Assembly (NCBI GenBank): GCA_024760905.1 | Contig: CM045729.1 | Location: 2,402,663-2,466,662 of the forward strand | Direction of reading: 5' to 3' | DNA from: Plotosus lineatus | Taxonomy: Eukaryota; Chordata; Actinopteri; Siluriformes; Plotosidae | DNA length: 64,000 nt | Shown here: positions 58,104-64,000 of the stretch, one piece after another | Numbering within the stretch: the stretch's first letter is position 1 | Layout of the letters: each line of letters begins with the position of its first letter | The notes under the pieces: model-generated | What the model was told of the DNA's origin: nothing | Databases searched by the model: none | Seen by the model: the letters and a program-made list of their open reading frames with translations, nothing else | Position numbers and translations under genes: made by a program

Positions 58104-58811
58104 TTGTAAACTGCAGACGTTTCAACAGTCTGTCCTGTAGCTTCCACAGTTCCCCAATGCTACAGTGTAAGGGAGGCGACAACTCTAGCAAGCTTTGCAT
58201 GTGGGTAAACACAATTCTCTCTTTCCTCCCATAACGATCTTGTAGCATTTCTACAGCCACTGCATAATTCTGGGAAGTAGTAGCTAATCCATCTATTACT
58301 CCCTTAGCCTGCCCTTGCAGAGAAGATAAAAGATAAACACATTTAGTGATATCTGGAATGTCAGTATCACCCACCAAAGCCTGAAATTGGTCCCAGAAAG
58401 GCTGCCAGTCCTCCAAATTCCCACTAAACTTGAACAGCTCAAGTTTGGGAAGACACACATTCGCAGACGATGAAGATCCAGAATTTGACGATCTGTCATC
58501 TTCAACCGCATTTATTTCCTTGATCAGTGAGGCACGGCGCTTGGATGCTCTCATCCTAACCTTGTCGATTCCATCCAAAAAAAGGCCAGTATTATTCACA
58601 TCATCTTCAATTTTGTCCAGTGGAAGAAGTGATTCAACTTTACTCTGCGCATCCTCGAATGCCTCTCGCCTCTTGGTCAGAGTGTCCATGGCCACCTCCA
58701 AATCATATCGGTCCGCAGTTAAGGAGTCCAATAATTCTTGACAGACCGAGTCACCCATCCCTTTGCAGCCACCCTGCCTTTCTCTGCCTTATTCAGCTCA
58801 CTGTCCGACAT
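58084..58811 (-). pseudogene. BEL Gag N-terminal region
   Basis: MSDSELNKAEKGRVAAKG from 58811 leads by a one-base shift into MGDSVCQELLDSLTADRYDL (58758). A likely coiled coil follows, and LPKLELFKFSGNLEDWQPFW (DUF1759-type Gag of BEL/Pao) with KCVYLLSSLQGQAKGVIDGL. The region ends near RLKRLQFTSA, frameshifting into the Pol-containing frame near 58100. Gag forms the cytoplasmic particle. The choice of 58811 as start rests on its position right after the leader. Confidence 0.85.
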
Positions 58812-58957
58812 GATTTTGTTTTTATACAACACAATCCAGCAGAATACAGTCTGAGTAATGCTCCAGGTCAATGCACACAACACAATTTCAAGCCAACGTC
58901 ACCTTAAGAGGGAGTTGGTGCACTGCACTGTGTTTTTCTCCCGGTATGTGAAGGTAT

Positions 58958-59460
58958 GTGAAGCTCCGTGCAGCTCCGTGCAGCTCCGTGCAGCCACTCT
59001 CAACTCCTCACACAGTTCCACAACAGCTAACAAAGGGCAGGGCCGGTTCCCTGACACAAAGCAATCATGCTCTGTGCAGTTATTGTAGCACACCTCTACT
59101 CCCAGTCACATCCGCTACTCACCACTGCCACTCACAGCCGTGATGTGCGCTCTCCTGCCCACGCGTGCTGGGCGCCGCCATGTTGTTTACACCGCCAGTC
59201 ACGTAGGCGCGCTGGGCGCCGCTCCCGTCCACTTGCGCCACTCACCGCTGCCGCCGCAGCTTCACTTGAGTCCAGGGACCCGTTTCACTGTACTGTCACC
59301 TGTAGACAACCCCACGGCAGTCACAGCCTACAACAGCTAACAAAGGGCCGGACTGACTCCCTCATGGCATGCACTTTCCCATCCACATGCGCTGAGCGCC
59401 GCCATCTTGCCCAAGCCGCTAGTCACCAAGCTAGTCACATAGGTCACTCACCTTCGCCAA
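58958..59460 (-). promoter_or_regulatory. BEL leader with repeats and YY1-like motifs
   Basis: AGCTCCGTGC is repeated three times (about 58970-58999). CAACAGCTAACAAAGGGC occurs at 59021 and 59331. In sense orientation CAACATGGCGGC (59185-59174) and CAAGATGGCGGC (59409-59398) match the YY1 consensus, each next to a GCGC/GGGCGC block. Such sites activate or position transcription in other retroelements. The leader here may serve as an internal promoter or enhancer, which is inference. Confidence 0.5.
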
Positions 59461-59545
59461 CTCAACACGCCAATACAGTCACCTGGCTAGGTTTTCAGTT
59501 CTCAAAATAATGCAACTTGCTTCTCTGCCTAATAAGCTCTCAGAT

Positions 59546-59564
59546 TCCCGGGTTTTCGGCACCA
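59546..59564 (-). promoter_or_regulatory. BEL candidate primer-binding site
   Basis: Sense sequence TGGTGCCGAAAACCCGGGA starts 3 bases after the 5' LTR. It begins with TGG, complementary to a tRNA CCA end. I cannot name the tRNA with confidence. Confidence 0.6.
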
Positions 59565-59567
59565 AAA

Positions 59568-59760
59568 TGTTCAGGAAACTACCTAAATTCCCAAACATGG
59601 GCAGAGAAAACAGATAAACAGTCTTCCTTCATGAGGATCCAAACTGAGAACATTTATTGAAAAAAACCACAAGGTGGCACCAAAAACTTACAACAATATG
59701 ACCCACAGAGGGCAGCACAAGATTACTAAATTATATGAATTTAATCATCAATATCCAACA
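59568..59760 (-). repeat. BEL 5' LTR
   Basis: Partner of the LTR at 54298, with about a dozen differences and small indels. It is directly followed by CATTA, the target duplication. Confidence 0.93.
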
Positions 59761-59765
59761 CATTA

Positions 59766-60157
59766 TATTGATGAAGAAATTTCACACATCTTTCAGGCTG
59801 CATGAATTGTTTGCGTAAGCTGCGTACATTGGCCAGCAGTAGTGTGGGTAGAGGGGGTCTGTTCCGTCTGGCTCTCACCCGGCGTCTCACTCCACCCCTC
59901 TTACCTCTGTTTCGTGTCCTCCGGGATTTCTCGTTTTCACATTCCGGTGGTATATCCATTTTAATTGAGCAAATATCTGTGTAATTCCGGAACTTCAGCA
60001 GTTCTGTCCGCTCGTAGTTATGGATTCGCGTCGGGTTTGGTCCGCCACTGCTGGCGTCCATCGCAGTCCATTGTGAACGCACGCACGTGAAGTGTTGAAA
60101 TATCAACAGAAGTGTCAAAATAACACAGACAGTTCTCAGCAATATCTTATGAGACAT
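59766..60157 (-). pseudogene. L2/Rex1-like LINE, N-terminus of ORF
   Basis: MSHKILLRTVCVILTLLLIF at 60157 starts a hydrophobic N-terminus. A basic stretch follows (RRTRNRGKRGGVRRRVRARR), then PPLPTLLLANVRSLRKQF and CVKFLHQYN, the start of the APE endonuclease (N-x-R-S-L). The frame meets the BEL element at CATTA and continues at 54292 as RVAFCFSKTWL. The start is chosen because the upstream codons match no LINE protein. Confidence 0.82.
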
Positions 60158-60284
60158 CTTAATTGCTCTTTGGGGTTGGAAAAAGTCAACAAACAACATA
60201 ATTACACACAAATACACACAGAAATAGACAAATTGACCAGAGCACAGAGCGACGTGCGCCACCAATAAGCAGTGCCACCACTGT

Positions 60285-60385
60285 ATGTGTGTGTATGTAT
60301 GTGTATGTGTGTGTGTGTGTGTGTATGCATATGTATGTAAAGTGTATATGTATGTATGTACACAGTGTGTGTGTGTGCGTGTGTA
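60285..60385. repeat. TG/ATGT microsatellite
   Basis: Degenerate TG and TATG repeats with no coding content. Confidence 0.9.
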
Positions 60386-61469
60386 ACATCGTGCTAATGT
60401 AAGTTTAAAAAAGAGGGGTTTTTTTCAGCCTTAATTTGAAGACACCCAGTGACCCAGATGACCAGACATCCAGAAAACGTTCATTCCTCCTCTCAGTGCA
60501 GAACAGAGAATTGTTTAGATGCATGTTTTCTTTATCCCTTGATTGAAGGTGGGACCAGTCAACCAGTACCAGAGGACTGGAGAGAATGGGATGCAGTGCA
60601 TGGCGCAGGTCCATTTATTCTTTTCAAACTTCACAAAGAAATGTCTTCAGTGGGACTTGAACCCAGGTCCTTCTCATTGTAAGGTGGACATGAAAACAAC
60701 CCCAGTTCTGTGCATCCCCAAACACATCCATCCGTCCATTCATTTTCTAAGCCGTTAATCCTAATTACGGTCTCGGGGAGGATGACCCTACCCGCCCCAA
60801 CCTTTGTAATCAATTCACTATTTAATGCCACAGTAAAATTGTCCAGACTTTTGAGAACCTTCTTCAGCCTTATTTGGTTCTCAGAACACAGAAGGTTCTC
60901 TGATGGTGGAACTGTAATAGTGTGCATTAATGTTTTACTACAACTCCAGCAGAAAGGTCACACAGTGACATTTACAAATGTATTTTTCAACTCAAACACA
61001 GAAAATAAATGAAACAGAATGGGAACAGAAATGGGACAGAACATTGCAGCGGTTGAATTTTACATCGTTTCAACTTGACATTTCTGCTTAATTATGTTTT
61101 TAAAATGTCACCGATTACTGCTTCATCACATCTTCAACTACAGGGACTGAAACAGCGCTAAACATTAAAAACCAACCTCAGAGCCCAAATTTGTTAGGAG
61201 ACATCACACAGATTTAATTTCCTTCTTCGTTTACCGCCGTGTTAATGACATCACTCTGATGCTTCCCCGGGTTAATCGAGTAATAATGAAATCAGATCAT
61301 TTTGAGGAATCGAGAAACTGCACAGTCAGATCAGATTACAGCGACATGCTCAGAATAATCTCATTACTGTATCCGGTTCTGATCAGAGGTTCGATTTCAC
61401 CAGAACCAACCAAGATCACTACATCAGCGCATTAACCTGACTTTAGATAGAACCAGTTATTAGCTTGGT
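60386..61469. other. Unassigned region with a short SINE-tail match
   Basis: Largely unrecognised non-coding DNA. At about 60727-60780 CCATTCATTTTCTAAGCCGT and TAATCCTAATTACGG resemble the tail of SINE family 1 on the minus strand. No gene is supported. Confidence 0.5.
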
Positions 61470-61790
61470 GGTGGAGCTATAGCACATCTACATCACAGCA
61501 AGGGAGTTCTGAGTTCAAACCCCAGGTTCACAACAGTGTTTCTGTGTAGAATACACATGTTCTCCATTTGTTTCTATGGGGTTCTTCAGGGACTCCAGTT
61601 TCTTCCCACAGTCCAAATGCCTGCACATTAGACTAACTCGTCGGTGACCCATATTTCCCCTCGGTGTGAGGGTAAATAGCCGTGTGCTTCTTGTCTCCGA
61701 AGTGGACTGGCGGGCTGTTCTGGGTGCATCCCGAGTCGGCTGAGATATGCTTCTCCTTGTCGGATTAAGCAGATGATTGGTGTCGCATGT
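61470..61790 (+). mobile_element. Decayed SINE (family 2)
   Basis: TTGGTGGTGGAGCTATAGCA, CACAGCAAGGGAGTTCTGAG, TTCAAACCCCAGG (B-box-like) and CCAGTTTCTTCCCACAGTCC follow the family order. The tail is GAGTCGGCTGAGATATGCTT with GGATTAAGCAGATGATTGG. It is diverged with no target duplication seen. Confidence 0.65.
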
Positions 61791-62136
61791 GTTTGTGTGG
61801 AATCTGGTAAATGATGTTCATGGCGTCAGAGGATCAGTCAGAGCTCACAGGAGATTTCTCTCCGCTCCATAATTATGTTATTGTTTTGTCAGCATCTCTC
61901 TGGAGAGTCAGTGTTGAGGAGTGTTTGTGAGCACAGGAGTGTTTGAGAGTACAGGTGTGTGTAAATTCATAAGTGTGAGAGAAAGTGTGTGTGTGTGTGG
62001 GGGGCTTGAGAGGGGGAGTGCTTATGTGAGAGAAGAGGGGAGTGTGAGAAGGAGTTTGAGAGCAGGAGAGTGTGCGAAAGCATAAGTATGTGCAAGAGTG
62101 GGTGTGTGTCTGTGTGAGTAGAAGTGTGCGAGAGGG
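61791..62136. other. GT/GA-rich flank
   Basis: Increasing density of GTGTGAGAG-type words before the compound microsatellite. No gene is supported. Confidence 0.6.
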
Positions 62137-62375
<239 letters not shown>

Positions 62376-63033
62376 GAGAGTGTTGACTGAGGTGAATATA
62401 CATGTGGTCGATTGAGACACGTGACGCTTGCTGTTGATTGAGTTTTATTAGATTTGAGCTCATCACTGTTTAGCGCTTTATTCAGATTTGTTAGACGAGA
62501 CCTAGGGGACGGCGAGTGCACTAATGAGATCCGGGACTTTTCCCGCAGATTAAACAGCTCTATTGCTTTGTGTTTATATTGAATTATCAGTTTAGAACGT
62601 GCATAACTTCCGACTGAAATGCAGTCCCACGGGGAGTCGGTGACGTCTTCACCCTTCACACACTGTGTGTGTGTTCGCTGATCGGACTGAAGACTTTGGG
62701 ACTTTGGGACACTCTATTTCACATTCAGCAACATAAACAAAATTCAGACCAATCACAATCCAGAACACCATCCAACCACATAGTTCTCTCCAAGTTATCC
62801 ACCCTCTCAGTTTATTTTTAAGGTTCCTTTTCTGATATATTAACATTTGTATTGCTGAAGTTCACATACACGGAAATCAAACAGGGAAAGGAAGACAGAT
62901 TAAAACAATGCTGATACTCTACAGCCAATCAAGAAAAAGAGAGGTCATTAAAAAATAACAAAACTACTGCGGTCTCTCTTTCTCTCTTGGTGTTCTGCTT
63001 ATAGTCTCTCTCACCCTCTGCCTGCACCAGTAT
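62376..63033. other. Unassigned non-coding DNA
   Basis: No reading frame with a recognisable domain and no named repeat. It could be unique sequence. Confidence 0.5.

Positions 63034-63081
<48 letters not shown>
63034..63081. repeat. TG microsatellite
   Basis: About 22 TG units. Confidence 0.95.
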
Positions 63082-63082
<1 letters not shown>

Positions 63083-64000
63083 AGATCACTGTAGAGTGTG
63101 TGGAGAAAGTAAATGTGATAAGAAAAACAGAATAAAAGAGGAGACGCTCATTACAGCCTCGCAGCTCATGCTGAGGAAATTTGCTCCTGCTGGTGGAAAG
63201 GGCTTTTCACTGTGTGCACTTCACTCAGCGTCAAGTGAAACGGAGAATAACAAGATGCTGAGATGTCAGAACAAAATTCTTCATGATGGCTTGTGAAGAA
63301 AGTCATTTCCTAGAATGAGGATTCCATTTATGGTACTGGAAGACCAGATATAGCAAACACTATTCCTCAGGTATATTACAGAACAGTGGAGTAAGAACAT
63401 GCTCCATAAACTGGCACTGAACCCAGAATAAACCTGATACAGTAATGATCAGGACCTTCTAATCCTATTAATTCATTCCACTGAGTCCATCACAGGGCCA
63501 ACACGCACAAACACATAAAACCTTTCACATTGTGAGGTGATTTGGAACTTCAACTGAGCCTCTCTGAAGAGTGTTCTCCTCACTCCTCATCCAGTTTGGA
63601 GGGAGGAAGGGTATTGATGTGGCACTGGACTCGACTGTCCTCTTAGGGACTCATGAAGCCTTTGAATTTTGACAACTTCAATTCTGGGATCTTTTACCGG
63701 CGCCTTGCCACCTGTAGTTGATTGTTTCAGTTACATTTCCAAGCACTGGAATCATCCTATTCTTCTGCTGAACTAATCAGAAGCATTACAGTTGATCACA
63801 GGTGGAAACCACAAGTGAACTTTACAAGTAGGTGATCCTTCACCTTTATATCGTCTTCCCATCTCTCCTTCTGCCTGCCTTCTGTCCTGGTACCTTGAGT
63901 TGCTGTCTTTGTTAGACCATTTGATGAAGTGACCTGTCCATCCATGATAGTTTTCTCTTTCTAACCATTTCAGTAAATCCCTGTATGGACAATGCTTGGA
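63082..64000. other. Unassigned non-coding DNA
   Basis: A small frame at 63042-63296 begins within the TG repeat and has no motif. The last 500 bases may be part of an unrecognised repeat but I cannot support a call. Confidence 0.45.

Larger units (their letters stand above)
54298..59760 (-). mobile_element. BEL/Pao LTR retrotransposon, complete ends
   Basis: LTRs of 191 and 193 bp lie at 54298-54488 and 59568-59760. Both read TGTTCAGG...CCAACA on the + strand. A perfect 5-base target duplication CATTA flanks the element (54293-54297 and 59761-59765), the usual size for BEL. A polypurine tract (GGTGGGGAGGA in sense) abuts the left LTR at 54489-54499, and a candidate primer-binding site lies near the right LTR. 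Gag and a partial Pol are encoded on the minus strand. Integrase is missing, so the copy depends on others. It is inserted in an L2/Rex1-like LINE. Confidence 0.95.

Noticed and set aside
59067..59510. Plus-strand 147-codon frame in a GC-rich, CpG-island-like segment as a host first exon
   Set aside because: The segment lies within the leader of the BEL element between its LTR and gag, and the frame has no protein motif.

Overview
The window is repeat-rich vertebrate DNA, most likely from a ray-finned fish. The evidence is several RTE-type LINEs, an L2-like LINE tail, Tc1-like and Tigger-like DNA transposons, a BEL/Pao element, a class I endogenous retrovirus, tRNA-derived SINEs and long CA/CTCA simple repeats, all of kinds common together in teleosts. 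I found no convincing host protein-coding exon, tRNA gene, rRNA or CRISPR. Almost every long reading frame belongs to a transposon or to a simple repeat, and nearly all transposon genes carry stops, frameshifts or deletions.

Layout. 1-2345: CA/TC microsatellites and a CTCA minisatellite. 2346-6363: a LINE split by two Tc1-like elements. 6366-7711: RTE copy A. 7712-8206: TA repeats and a fold-back element that contains a well-formed hammerhead ribozyme on the minus strand. 8576-13525: three RTE pieces in alternating orientation (B+, C-, D+). 14106-16990: a second CTCA block with a SINE inside. 17000-19250: decayed SINEs and microsatellites. 19251-21895: RTE copy F split by a Tigger-like element. 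22090-32600: a second LINE whose endonuclease region is split by a 7.2 kb endogenous retrovirus (24881-32077). 32687-37725: two halves of a LINE with a 2A-like peptide, arranged head to head as expected from 5' inversion; the minus half is itself split by an L2-like fragment with a target site duplication. 37726-48196: RTE copies G, H, I and J plus a nearly intact Tc1-like transposase. 48213-51925: a GC-rich third LINE. 51926-52680: a fragment of the retrovirus-bearing LINE family. 52681-60170: an L2/Rex1-like LINE split by a complete BEL/Pao element (54298-59760, 5-bp duplication CATTA), which in turn contains a SINE. 60171-64000: non-coding DNA with a decayed SINE and compound microsatellites.

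The elements do not form a pathway. What they show together is a layered insertion history: SINE in BEL in LINE, retrovirus in LINE, L2 in 2A-LINE, Tigger in RTE and Tc1 in LINE. The most notable single features are the hammerhead ribozyme in the fold-back element and the 2A-like LINE open reading frame. LINE clade names below are my reading of protein motifs and were not checked by search.
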